Source of the DNA: Halomonas sp.
GTDB taxonomy: Bacteria; Pseudomonadota; Gammaproteobacteria; Pseudomonadales; Halomonadaceae
Assembly (NCBI RefSeq): GCF_014859505.1
Contig: NZ_JACUUD010000013.1
Location: 1 to 46,108, forward strand
Length of the DNA: 46,108 nt
Direction: 5' to 3'
Shown here: piece after piece, positions 35,729 through 43,897 of the stretch
Numbering within the stretch: the first letter of the stretch is position 1
Layout: each line of letters begins with the position of its first letter
Notes under the pieces: model-generated
What the model was told of the DNA's origin: nothing
What the model saw: the letters and a program-made list of their open reading frames with translations, nothing else
Database searches by the model: none
Position numbers and translations under genes: made by a program

Positions 35729-38700
35729 TCAGCGTCCGCCGTCTCCCCCGCCACCGCCGTCTCCCCCGCCGTCAAGATCGACCTCCCCCGGGTCGCCGTG
35801 GGCGCCGGGAGGCGGGTGGGCCGGCGCAGGCTCGCCGGCGGAGAGCACCTGCTGGACCCGCTGTGACGCCCCGCCGGGGCGATGCAGCCAGACATCGAGC
35901 TGGTTGAAGGCGATATCGACCTCGTGCTCGGCGAACAGCTCACCCACCCGGCAGTTGACCTCGTCGGTGGCATAGAGTCGATCACCCAGAGCGTTGACGA
36001 AGATGCGCAGCTCGAAGTTCAAGGTGCTCTCGCCATAATCCATGAAGAACACCTGAGGCTCGGGGTCGGCCAGCACCCGAGTGTTCTCGTCGGCAGCCTG
36101 TCGCAGCAGGCGATGCACCAGGCGATGGTCCGAGCCGTAGGCGACCCCGAAGGTCAGCACCACTCGCGTGACCGTGTCCGACAATGACCAGTTGATCAGC
36201 TGGTCGGTGATGAAGGTCTGGTTGGGGATGATGATTTCCTTGCGATCGAAGTCGGTCACCGTGGTGGCGCGGATGCGGATCTTGCTCACCGTGCCGGTGA
36301 GGTTGCCCAGCGTCACGGTGTCACCGATACGTACCGGCCGCTCGAAGAGGATGATCAGCCCCGAGACGAAGTTGGCGAAGATCGCCTGCAGGCCGAAGCC
36401 CAGGCCCACGCCAAGCGCGGCCACCAGCCACTGCAACTTGTCCCAGGAGACGCCGAGGGTGCCCAGCGAGGCGACCAGGCCGGTACCGATGATGGTATAG
36501 GAGAGCAGCGAGGTGATGGCGTAGGCACTGCCCTGCTTCAACTCCAGGCGCGACAGCACCATCACCTCGAGCAGGCCGGGCAGGTTGCGCGCCATCATCA
36601 GGGTCAGCCCGAGGATCAGCAGCGCGGTGAAGATATCGGCCACCGACAGGGTACCACCGACCAGGTCGGCGCCCTCGGCCTCGTCGGTCTCCCAGATCGC
36701 CACCTGCTCCAGGTAGCCCAGCACCGTCAGCAGGTCGGCCCAGACCAGGTAGAGCAGGAACACGAAGCCGATCAGCAGGATCAGCTTGGAGAGGCGCAAT
36801 GACTGCTGATTGATCTGCTCCATGTCCAGGGGTGGCTCCTCCACCACCTCCAGCCCCCCGTCGGCTCCCTCCTGGGCATGGGCCCGCCGCCGGGCCAGGG
36901 CACGCTTGAAGGCCAGGCGACGTGCCGCCACCGCCAGGCCTCGCACGACCGCGGCCTCGACCAGAATCCACAGTCCCAGCAGATAGAGGGTGATGGCGAA
37001 GCGTCCCACCAGGCTCAACGCCGTGTACTCGTAGCCCGCCGCGATCAGTCCGAGCAGCGCTAGCGGCACCGCGGCCATGCTGAGCCCCAGCACCAGCCGG
37101 AACAGCCGCACGCCGAAGAAGGGTGCATGGGCCAGGATCAGCCGCGCCAGCACCAAGCTCATGGCCAGCAGGCCCGAGACCAGCAGCCCCAGGGCGACCG
37201 GGCGGTGGTTGAGGCCAAAGTCGGTGTCCCGCGCCAGGGTGGCGATCATCAGCACCGGCACCAGCGAGACACCCAGCCAGCCGAGCAGCCGGCGCAGCCT
37301 TGCGGCATAGTCCGCCGGCCAGTAGAAGTGCTTGGTGGCCACGCCATCGGGCACCAGCAACCGGCGACCCCAGGCGACCACCAACCAGGCCAGCGAGAGC
37401 TGCTGGGCGGCCAGGCCCAGGCCGTGGGCGATGCCCTCGCCGCCTGCCAGCAGGGCGCTGCCGACGGCTGCCAGAGCCAGGGGCCCGGGAAGGGCCAGCA
37501 GGGCATTGAGCAACACCGCCCGAGGCGTATGCAACTGGGTATCGCTGCGGAGCCGACCGATCTGCTCATGCAGAACCGCCAGACGGGCCTTCAGGCGCCG
37601 GCGCACCCACAGCATCACGACAGCGGCCAGCAGCAGGGGGACCCCGACCAGGGCACCGGCCGTGGGCAGGCGCCAGTGAACCGGCAGCACCTCCCGCCAC
37701 TCGCCCTCCTGCCACTCCAGCACGAGGTTGGCGGGCAGCTGGCGCACCCAGGCCAGGTCCAGGGGCCGGGTATTGGCGACCCAGAAGAGCTGCTCGTCGA
37801 TGGTCGCGCTCAGCTCTCGCGAGGTCTCGAGCAGCTGCTGCTGGTTGAGCTGCAGCTCGATGGCCGAGCTCAGCAAGCTGCCGTAGGTCTGCTCCAGGCG
37901 GTCCACCAGCTCGCGCCGTGACTGGTAGAGGCGCTGCAGGGAATCGACCAGGGCATCGCTGACCTCGACGCCGGCCTCTTCCAGCCGCTGGTTAGCCAGG
38001 CGCTCACCCTGGCGCAGCTGATCGCGCTGGCGCACCAGATCGAACTGGCGCAGTCGCAGATCGGCGATCTCGTCCTGGAGATCGCGGCGCGGCGCCACCT
38101 GGGGCAGGGAGCGGCGCTGCTCGCGCAGAATCCGAGACAGCAGCATGCTGCCACGGATCGCGTCGATCTGCTCGTTGAGGCTGCGCTGCAGCTGGCGGAC
38201 ATTGTCGAGCTGGCTGCGCGTCGTGAGGCTCTCGCGCACCAGCGCATTGGTGCGGTCGTTGGCGCGCAGCAGTTCCAGGCTGAGGTCGCGGTTGATCTCC
38301 TGGGCGCGCTCCAGCACCGGATGACCCGCCTCGAGCAGCGGATCGTTCCGGGCGGCATCGGCAATGGCCTGCTCCGAGGCCAGGCGCCGCTTGCGCTCGA
38401 TGACGTTCTGCAGCAGGGAGAGTTCCGACTCCTGGCGGGTGATCTGCTGGATCATCAAGTCGCGGCGCTGCTGGTCGAGCTCGCGCAGGCGATTATTGGT
38501 GCTCAGCTCACGCTGATGAAACAGCAGGGTCAGCTCGGCCAGGCGGCGCTCCACCTGGTGCTGCCAGACCCCGGGGGCATCGCTGGGCAGCTCACGGTTA
38601 TCGATCTCATCCTGGGCACGACGCACCCGCTCCACCGCCTGCATGGCCTCGGAGATGGACTGCTGGGCGCGTTCGGGCAGGGTCTGGGCGTTGAGCAACT

Positions 38701-39178
38701 GAGCGTTGACCTCGGCCAGGCGATCCTGCAGCCGCTGCAGCTCGATCACCGCCTCCTGCTGGCGCTGCTCCAGTTCGTCGAGAGGCAGGTCGTCAAGGTC
38801 GGTGGCCGACATGCCCAGGGCCGCCTCCTCCTCGGTCAGCAACTCCCGCTCAAGGCGCAGCAGCTCGGCGGGCGCTCGCTCCACCCGCGCCTCCAGAACC
38901 TCCAGGCGCTCCTCGACCCTGGCCATTTCATCCAGGCCCGTCAGCGTGCCTTCCAGGGCCTCGATCTCACGACGCTGTGTCGCACCGGGGCTTTCGCCCT
39001 CCTCGGGAGCCAGGGCGGCGAGCCGCGCCTCCACGTCGTCGCGCTTCGGCAGTTCCACCTCTGCCCGGGCCGGCTGCAGCGCCGTCAGCAGCAGCAGGGC
39101 CAGGAGCGCCAGTGCAAGCCATCCCCGGCGACTCGCTGCGCCTCCCTTCGCGGCGCTTGCGCCCACACCTTTATCCAC
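35729..39178 (-). CDS. Large mechanosensitive channel of the MscK/MscM type
   Basis: About 1149 residues. Signal peptide (GWLALALLALLLLTALQPARA), then a long periplasmic coiled-coil domain of about 480 residues (MscS-porin type, ELPKRDDVEARLAAL onwards). About eight membrane helices follow, then the MscS core with the pore helix (LVAALGVGLGFGLQAIFANFVSGLIILFERPVRIGDTVTLG) and its beta domain (GTVSKIRIRATTVTDFDRKEIIIPNQTFI). Domain order equals Escherichia coli MscK (1120) and YjeP. It releases solutes on hypo-osmotic shock. The frame is open up to TTG 39244; GTG 39178 was chosen because GAGG lies six bases upstream. The C-terminus ends in a Gly/Asp-rich tail made by a short tandem repeat. It converges with tlyA six bases away. 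Confidence 0.93.
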   Translation of the reverse strand: MDKGVGASAAKGGAASRRGWLALALLALLLLTALQPARAEVELPKRDDVEARLAALAPEEGESPGATQRREIEALEGTLTGLDEMARVEERLEVLEARVERAPAELLRLERELLTEEEAALGMSATDLDDLPLDELEQRQQEAVIELQRLQDRLAEVNAQLLNAQTLPERAQQSISEAMQAVERVRRAQDEIDNRELPSDAPGVWQHQVERRLAELTLLFHQRELSTNNRLRELDQQRRDLMIQQITRQESELSLLQNVIERKRRLASEQAIADAARNDPLLEAGHPVLERAQEINRDLSLELLRANDRTNALVRESLTTRSQLDNVRQLQRSLNEQIDAIRGSMLLSRILREQRRSLPQVAPRRDLQDEIADLRLRQFDLVRQRDQLRQGERLANQRLEEAGVEVSDALVDSLQRLYQSRRELVDRLEQTYGSLLSSAIELQLNQQQLLETSRELSATIDEQLFWVANTRPLDLAWVRQLPANLVLEWQEGEWREVLPVHWRLPTAGALVGVPLLLAAVVMLWVRRRLKARLAVLHEQIGRLRSDTQLHTPRAVLLNALLALPGPLALAAVGSALLAGGEGIAHGLGLAAQQLSLAWLVVAWGRRLLVPDGVATKHFYWPADYAARLRRLLGWLGVSLVPVLMIATLARDTDFGLNHRPVALGLLVSGLLAMSLVLARLILAHAPFFGVRLFRLVLGLSMAAVPLALLGLIAAGYEYTALSLVGRFAITLYLLGLWILVEAAVVRGLAVAARRLAFKRALARRRAHAQEGADGGLEVVEEPPLDMEQINQQSLRLSKLILLIGFVFLLYLVWADLLTVLGYLEQVAIWETDEAEGADLVGGTLSVADIFTALLILGLTLMMARNLPGLLEVMVLSRLELKQGSAYAITSLLSYTIIGTGLVASLGTLGVSWDKLQWLVAALGVGLGFGLQAIFANFVSGLIILFERPVRIGDTVTLGNLTGTVSKIRIRATTVTDFDRKEIIIPNQTFITDQLINWSLSDTVTRVVLTFGVAYGSDHRLVHRLLRQAADENTRVLADPEPQVFFMDYGESTLNFELRIFVNALGDRLYATDEVNCRVGELFAEHEVDIAFNQLDVWLHRPGGASQRVQQVLSAGEPAPAHPPPGAHGDPGEVDLDGGGDGGGGGDGGR
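35736..35771. repeat. 18-bp tandem duplication in the 3' end of the mechanosensitive channel gene
   Basis: Two adjacent copies of an 18-base unit beginning CCGCCGTCTCCC match at 17 of 18 positions. On the coding strand they encode the terminal GGDGGGGGDGG-type tail. The in-frame repeat has probably grown by slippage and may vary in number between strains. Confidence 0.6.
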
Positions 39179-39331
39179 AGCCCACCTCGCTTGCCGAAGG
39201 GATCCATCAGTGACGATTCTCTTACCCTGCTGCAGGCATGGCAATCACCTCCGGCAGGGTACCACGTGTTGACTTGACCGCCGGGCGTGGTAGAAGGACG
39301 GTCTGAATCTCGTTCTCTTCCGGATCTCCCC

Positions 39332-40396
39332 ATGACCTCGCTCAACCTCCCTGCTACCCTCGCCGGCGCCGCCCTGGCACTGCTGCTGCTCGCAGGCGTA
39401 GTGCGGGCAGAGACTCCACAACCCGGAGAGGCAAGCTTCGGGGAGAGCGCCGCGGACCGCGCCTCCCTGCAGGCCCGCATCCGGGCGCTCAACGAGGAGC
39501 TGGAGTCGCTGCAGAGCGAGCTGCAGGCGCTGCCCGACGACGACGTCACCCAGACAGAAACGATCCCGGTGGAAGAGGTTGCGGCCCTGGAGGCCGTGGA
39601 GCGGCGCCAACTCGAGCTCGAGTCCCGCCGCAACCCCTATGCCATCACCACCTACCGGCGCAACTACCTGTTCCCGGCGAGCTACACCACCAGCCCCAAC
39701 CGAGAGGCCTTCCGCGAGATCTCCGACATCAACGGGCCCAGCGACCTGGAGGTGAAGTTCCAGTTCAGCGCCAAGGTCAATCTGATCGAGGGGCTGTTCG
39801 GCGACACTGGCGATCTCTACTTCGCCTTTACCCAGCGCAGCTGGTGGCAGGCCTACAACACCGACTCCTCCTCGCCCTTCCGCGAGACCAATTATGAGCC
39901 GGAAATCTTCATGAACTTCGACAACGCCTGGCGGGCCCTGGGGTGGACCAACGTTCGCAACCGCCTGGCACTGAACCATACCTCCAACGGTCGCTCCGAT
40001 CCGCTCTCGCGCAGCTGGAACCGGATCTATCTGGAGAGCATCTTCCAGCGCGGCGACTGGGCCTTCAGCCTGGCCCCCCACTGGCGCATCCCGGAGTCCA
40101 AGAGCGAGGACGACAACCCCGACATCGAACGCTTCATGGGCTATGGGGACGTCACCGTGGCCCGGCGCTTCGGCGACAACGAACTCAGCCTGCTATGGCG
40201 GGGCAACCCCAGCGCGGGCAACATGGGTACCCAGGTCGACTACTCCTGGCCGCTGTTCAACAGCAATGTCCGCGGCCACGTGCAGTACTACTACGGCCAC
40301 GGCGAAAGCATGATCGACTATGACCACCGTAACCACCGTCTTAGTCTGGGCTTCAGCCTCAATCCGCTGTTCAGCGGCGGCAGCATGACGCGCTGA
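39332..40396 (+). CDS. pldA: Outer membrane phospholipase A (OMPLA)
   Basis: Calcium-dependent outer-membrane lipase that destroys phospholipid displaced into the outer leaflet; active as a dimer. 354 residues from ATG 39332. Signal peptide TLAGAALALLLLAGVVRA, then a roughly 75-residue charged coiled-coil-like insert before the barrel, longer than in Escherichia coli. The barrel begins at NPYAITTYRRNYLFPASY. The catalytic residues are His216, Ser218 and Asn230 in NHTSNGRSDPLSRSWNRIY. Complements MlaA at 10831-11613, which handles the same defect by transport. It is divergent from the mechanosensitive channel gene. Confidence 0.94.
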   Translation: MTSLNLPATLAGAALALLLLAGVVRAETPQPGEASFGESAADRASLQARIRALNEELESLQSELQALPDDDVTQTETIPVEEVAALEAVERRQLELESRRNPYAITTYRRNYLFPASYTTSPNREAFREISDINGPSDLEVKFQFSAKVNLIEGLFGDTGDLYFAFTQRSWWQAYNTDSSSPFRETNYEPEIFMNFDNAWRALGWTNVRNRLALNHTSNGRSDPLSRSWNRIYLESIFQRGDWAFSLAPHWRIPESKSEDDNPDIERFMGYGDVTVARRFGDNELSLLWRGNPSAGNMGTQVDYSWPLFNSNVRGHVQYYYGHGESMIDYDHRNHRLSLGFSLNPLFSGGSMTR

Positions 40397-40500
40397 CCCT
40401 GACTCGAATCACGTCCTCCTCTCCCAACCGGTCACAGCCGTGGCAAGAGCGGCACCGGCTGCTATGCTGTTCCTGTCATTCACCGTCAGAGGAAGACCCG

Positions 40501-40833
40501 ATGGCAAGACGCGCCCACCATACCGAAGAATCCACCCAGCAGCTCAAGGAAGACCTGCACCACCTCACCCAGACCATCGAGGAGCTGGTCAGCGCCACTG
40601 CAGATGACTCCCGAAGCAACATCAAGGAGCTGCGAAACCGCGCCGAGAAACGCCTGAAGGAGACCCGCGACCGCCTCGAGGATCGCGGCGAGCGCCTCTA
40701 TGGCGAGGCCCGCGATTCCGTCGAGCACCAGGTCGATGCCGTCGATCGCTACGTTCACGATAATACCTGGACCAGCATCGGCGTCGGCGCCGCCCTGGGC
40801 GTGGTCGTCGGCATGCTGATCGGGCGTCGCTGA
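40501..40833 (+). CDS. DUF883 family protein (YqjD/ElaB-like)
   Basis: 110 residues. An amphipathic, charged helical region (KEDLHHLTQTIEELVSATADDSRSNIKELRNRAEKRLK, then RDRLEDRGERLYGEAR) ends in a glycine-rich C-terminal membrane anchor (SIGVGAALGVVVGMLIGRR). YqjD and ElaB are inner-membrane tail-anchored proteins that associate with ribosomes in stationary phase. GAGGA lies eight bases before the ATG. Its stop overlaps the next start by one base (TGATG), beginning a three-gene operon like yqjD-yqjE-yqjK. Confidence 0.93.
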   Translation: MARRAHHTEESTQQLKEDLHHLTQTIEELVSATADDSRSNIKELRNRAEKRLKETRDRLEDRGERLYGEARDSVEHQVDAVDRYVHDNTWTSIGVGAALGVVVGMLIGRR

Positions 40834-41240
40834 TGCAGGAAAGCCAGGGACCGGCGCAACGCCTGTTCATTGCCGCCCGGCGTCTGCTGGGCAGCCTGCT
40901 GGCCACCGGCGAGACGCGTCTGCGTCTCGCCGTTCTCGAGCTCGAGGAGGAGCGAGTTCGGCTGGTGAGCCTGCTGCTGATCGTGGGGCTCAGCCTGATT
41001 CTGCTGATGCTCGGCATCGGGGTGCTGACTACCCTGGTGATCGTCGCCTTCTGGGACAGCTATCGGCTCACCGCCATCGCGGTCAGCGCCGGGGTGCTGC
41101 TGGGCGGCGGCCTGCTGCTGGCGCTGCGCGCGCTGCAACTGGCCAAGCGGCGCACCCTGCTGGCCAGCACCCTGAAGCATCTGGCCACCGACCGCGATCT
41201 GGTGGAACGCGAGCGGCGGGAGGAACGCCATGAGCGCTGA
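40833..41240 (+). CDS. YqjE-like phage holin family membrane protein
   Basis: 135 residues with two central membrane helices (VSLLLIVGLSLILLMLGIGVLTTLVIVAFW and LTAIAVSAGVLLGGGLLLALRAL). The N-terminus is basic and amphipathic (LFIAARRLLGSLLATGETRLRLAVLELEEERVR) and the charged tail is ERERREERHER. It belongs to the family named after a holin-like fold; cellular YqjE proteins are not phage lysis genes and no prophage surrounds it. The start overlaps the upstream stop, and its end overlaps the next gene by 11 bases. Confidence 0.9.
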   Translation: MQESQGPAQRLFIAARRLLGSLLATGETRLRLAVLELEEERVRLVSLLLIVGLSLILLMLGIGVLTTLVIVAFWDSYRLTAIAVSAGVLLGGGLLLALRALQLAKRRTLLASTLKHLATDRDLVERERREERHER

Positions 41241-41550
41241 TACCAGAACCAGGCTGCCGGCACGCCACGAGGCGCTCGAGCCCTCTCGTGCCGAACGCAA
41301 GACCCAGCTTGAAGCCAGGATCGAACAGCAGCGTATCGATATCCTGGTGGAAGCGAGCCGCTTGCGGGAGGCGAGCCGCCCCATCGACGAGGGATGGCAG
41401 ACGCTGATGCGTTTCAAGGCGCCGCTTTACGCCATCGGCGGGGTGCTGCTGCTGAAGAGCGCCCGCCACCCGAACTCCCTGCTGCGGGTGGCCAAGCGGA
41501 TAGCCGCTGGCGTCCTGCTGCTGCGTCGCGCGCGGCGCCTGCTGCGCTGA
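41230..41550 (+). CDS. YqjK-like small protein
   Basis: 106 residues, basic. An N-terminal charged helix (RAERKTQLEARIEQQRIDILVEASRLREAS) leads to a short hydrophobic segment (LYAIGGVLLLKSARHP) and an Arg-rich end (LLLRRARRLLR). Position after the YqjD- and YqjE-like genes with an 11-base overlap matches the yqjDEK arrangement. Molecular function unknown; it probably binds the inner membrane with its two neighbours. Confidence 0.8.
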   Translation: MSADTRTRLPARHEALEPSRAERKTQLEARIEQQRIDILVEASRLREASRPIDEGWQTLMRFKAPLYAIGGVLLLKSARHPNSLLRVAKRIAAGVLLLRRARRLLR

Positions 41551-41553
41551 CGC

Positions 41554-42063
41554 CTAATCCCCCTCTCCCAGCCCCACCTCCGGTAAGTGTGGCAAAGCTG
41601 TCAGCCACGCCGGTACTTCGCTGTCGGCGCTTATATGTTCGGCTTCGGCTCTGGCATCCGATCCCTCTTCGACCAACAGGACCGCCAGGGTCTTCCCCCG
41701 AACCGCCCAGTGGTCACAGGCTTCCCTCATCAGATCCAGAAAAATGGCCATGGCCGTGTCGTCGGCAGGGGCCGCGGGTAACAAGATCACCTGCGCCCTG
41801 CCCGCCTCCCATCCGAGCTCCGTCAGGCAATCCCAGGCCGCGTCCCAGTTACGGCCAAAGTAGTCGGGAAAGGCCAGGCTCACCGCCAGGGCATCCAGCA
41901 GCGTCTCGCGGGTCCAGCGATGCGGGACAGACAGACAGTGCCAATCAAGGCCATCGGCCTCGATGAAGCCCTCGGCCCTTGAGGCCGTCAGACGATAGAC
42001 GCCGCCATGGGCGGGGTCGGCCAGGAAGCGCGCCAGCGCCTGGCTGGAAGAATGCGAGGTCAT
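41554..42063 (-). CDS. Barstar-family ribonuclease inhibitor
   Basis: 169 residues. The barstar core is visible: GLDWHCLSVPHRWTRETLLDALAVSLAFPDYFGRNWDAAWDCLTEL, where FPDYFGRNWDAAWDCL corresponds to the barnase-binding loop and helix including the key acidic residues. The strand VILLPAAPADDT and the final helix region follow. It is longer than Bacillus barstar (90), with N- and C-terminal extensions. Its ATG overlaps the stop of the barnase-like gene by four bases (ATGA), so toxin and inhibitor are translated together. It converges on the yqjK-like gene three bases away. Confidence 0.92.
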   Translation of the reverse strand: MTSHSSSQALARFLADPAHGGVYRLTASRAEGFIEADGLDWHCLSVPHRWTRETLLDALAVSLAFPDYFGRNWDAAWDCLTELGWEAGRAQVILLPAAPADDTAMAIFLDLMREACDHWAVRGKTLAVLLVEEGSDARAEAEHISADSEVPAWLTALPHLPEVGLGEGD

Positions 42064-42437
42064 CGACGATCCTCCAGCACCCGGAAGGAGGCGTAGTGGT
42101 CATCGGTGAAATAGAAGATCTCCGGCGGGTCGCCGCCGGTGACGATGCGTCGCGCGCCACGATGGGACAGCCCCGGGGTCTCGACCGTGTACTCACGGTA
42201 GTAGCCCCTTGGGCGTTGAGGCAGCAGCCGCTCGCGATTCTGGAAGGTCGTGCCGTCCTGGGCGTGCGGAAAGGGCCCGCTCCGCTCGATCAGCCGCAGG
42301 GTCTCGTCGATCTGGGCTTGACCGGTAAGGCGCTGCTCTACGGAAGCAGGCTCTCCGGACCCGAACCAGGAGCCAATCTCCTCGAACTGGGAGACGCCCG
42401 CCAGGGCCAACAAGGCTATGAGCAGTATCTTCTTCAT
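42060..42437 (-). CDS. Secreted barnase-like ribonuclease (N1/T1 family)
   Basis: 125 residues with an N-terminal signal sequence (MKKILLIALLALAGVSQ), so exported. The microbial RNase core is clear: TTFQNRERLLPQRPRGYYREYTVETPG, then RGARRIVTGG and IFYFTDDHYASFRVLE. Matching barnase, the general base is Glu82, an Arg at 96 or 97 binds phosphate and His114 is the general acid; all are present, so it should be active. Cleaves RNA, usually after guanosine. The barstar gene follows with a 4-base overlap. It may serve nucleotide and phosphate scavenging or competition; export without an attached delivery domain suggests release into the periplasm or medium. Confidence 0.93.
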   Translation of the reverse strand: MKKILLIALLALAGVSQFEEIGSWFGSGEPASVEQRLTGQAQIDETLRLIERSGPFPHAQDGTTFQNRERLLPQRPRGYYREYTVETPGLSHRGARRIVTGGDPPEIFYFTDDHYASFRVLEDRR

Positions 42438-42589
42438 GAGTTTCCCGGCGTCGACAACAAGTCGCCGACCATCATGCCGCGAGACGGCGCCGCCCACCAG
42501 CCGCGGGTGACGCTGAGCGCCGGACCGCGCTATGGTGCGGGAAAGGCACTCCACCATCCCGCTGACCCCATCGACGAAAGGAATCCCCC

Positions 42590-43045
42590 ATGTCTCTCGC
42601 CATTACCCTGCACGTGCTCGCCTCTCTCCTCTGGGTAGGCGGCATGTTCTTCGCCTGGATGATCCTCAGGCCGGTGGCCGCCGGACTGCTGGAGCCTCCG
42701 GTACGCCTGACCCTGTGGCGCGGCGTCTTCGCCCGCTTCTTTCCCTGGGTGTGGGCGTCCGTGGCGGTGCTGCTCGTCACCGGGCTGTGGATGCTGTTCG
42801 CGGTGTTCGGCGGCATGGCCGGCGCGCGCTGGCACATCCACCTGATGCTGTTGCTGGGCCTGGCGATGATGGCGATCTACCTGCACGTCTGGTTCGTCCC
42901 CTACCGTCGACTGTGCCGCGCTGTGGATGGCACCGACTGGCCCGAGGGCGGACGCCAGCTCGCTCGTATCCGCCGACTGATCGGCGTGAACCTGATCCTG
43001 GGTCTGCTCACCGTCGCCATCGCCTCGGGCGGGCGCTATATCTGA
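42590..43045 (+). CDS. CopD-like four-helix membrane protein
   Basis: 151 residues with four predicted helices (LAITLHVLASLLWVGGMFFAWMIL, WVWASVAVLLVTGLWMLFAVFG, IHLMLLLGLAMMAIYLHVWFVPY, LIGVNLILGLLTVAIAS). Histidines in the first (LHVLASLLWVGGM) and third helices fit the CopD/cytochrome-b561-like family, which can bind heme or copper. AAGGA lies seven bases upstream of the ATG. Function not established. It overlaps the convergent tetR stop by 10 bases. Confidence 0.8.
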   Translation: MSLAITLHVLASLLWVGGMFFAWMILRPVAAGLLEPPVRLTLWRGVFARFFPWVWASVAVLLVTGLWMLFAVFGGMAGARWHIHLMLLLGLAMMAIYLHVWFVPYRRLCRAVDGTDWPEGGRQLARIRRLIGVNLILGLLTVAIASGGRYI

Positions 43046-43692
43046 CGCGCCACCTCGTGACCCCTGTCATGCGCGTGGCCGCCGGGTACCCAGCGCATCC
43101 AGCGCGAGCCACAGGCCAGGCGCTTCTCGAGGAAGCGCCTGGTTTGCGCCTGGCCCTCGCTTGCGTCGCCGGCCCATACTGCCAGGGTGGCCAGGAAGAG
43201 CCCGGTCAGGGACAGCTCCTCGATCTGGGCGCGCCGGGTGCCGTAGGGCGACGGCAGGCGGGCCGCCTCGCGCCACCACTGCACGGTGCGCGACAGGTCG
43301 AACACCATCGGCACCCAGGTATGCAGGTGCGGCAGATGGGCCTTGGTGCGCAGCATCGCCACCGTGATACGGCGATGAACCGCCAGGGCGTCGAGCCAGG
43401 CCAACAGGCAGTGCTCGAGGCGCTGCGCTTCGGGCCAGTGAGCGAAGCCGTCGGGCTTGTCGGCGAGCAGCGCCTCCAGGCCGCGCTGGAACCAGGCATT
43501 GGCCACCGCATCGATGTCGCGGAACTCCGCCAGCACCGCGGCCATCGGCACCTCCAGGCGAGCGGCCACCTCGGTGAGGTGCACCGCCTCCCAGCCTTGC
43601 GACTCGGCCTGACGCAGAGCCTCGTCCACCACGCGATCGCGCAGCGACGTCGCGTCGGCACCGGGGTCGCGGTGAACGGCGATCAGGGTCAT
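43036..43692 (-). CDS. TetR-family-like transcriptional regulator
   Basis: 218 residues from ATG 43692, with GGAGG six bases upstream. An N-terminal three-helix DNA-binding part is seen (LRDRVVDEALRQAESQGWEAVHLTEVAARLEVPMAAVLAEFRDIDAVANAWFQRG), where LTEVAARLEVPMAAVLAEF is the helix-turn-helix. The C-terminal helical domain would bind a ligand or partner and is not recognised. COQ9-like proteins share this overall shape, and that is the main alternative. It is divergent from the ParA-like gene across 205 bases, which could be its target. The last 10 bases overlap the convergent CopD-like gene. Confidence 0.72.
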   Translation of the reverse strand: MTLIAVHRDPGADATSLRDRVVDEALRQAESQGWEAVHLTEVAARLEVPMAAVLAEFRDIDAVANAWFQRGLEALLADKPDGFAHWPEAQRLEHCLLAWLDALAVHRRITVAMLRTKAHLPHLHTWVPMVFDLSRTVQWWREAARLPSPYGTRRAQIEELSLTGLFLATLAVWAGDASEGQAQTRRFLEKRLACGSRWMRWVPGGHAHDRGHEVARQI

Positions 43693-43775
43693 GTAGCACC
43701 TCCAGGGAATCCAAGCCTTGCGGCACACGAGCCGTCTCTGCCACGAGGATAGACGTTACGGCGCGAGCTGGCCGA

Positions 43776-43793
43776 CTGTCAGAAAACTGTCAT
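43776..43793 (+). promoter_or_regulatory. Pho box upstream of the ParA-like gene
   Basis: CTGTCAG AAAA CTGTCAT reads on the plus strand, two PhoB half-sites matching 6 and 7 of 7 bases with the correct 4-base spacer. It points toward the ParA-like gene starting 105 bases downstream. The normally spaced -10 (43804-43809) is poor; TAATGT at 43816-43821 is the nearest AT-rich candidate, 22 bases away. PhoB may therefore act from a non-standard position. Confidence 0.65.
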
Positions 43794-43897
43794 CTAAAGG
43801 GACGCCTGAAGCTGCTAATGTAATTGGCCTCTCCGCCTGGCCGGAGTGGCGCGAATAACGGAAACAGGCCGGAAGGAACGGGGAAGGGAGGGTCGCC

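Noticed and set aside
40833-41240. Phage holin suggesting a prophage
   Set aside because: The family name is misleading; the gene sits in a yqjD-yqjE-yqjK-like operon with no phage genes around.
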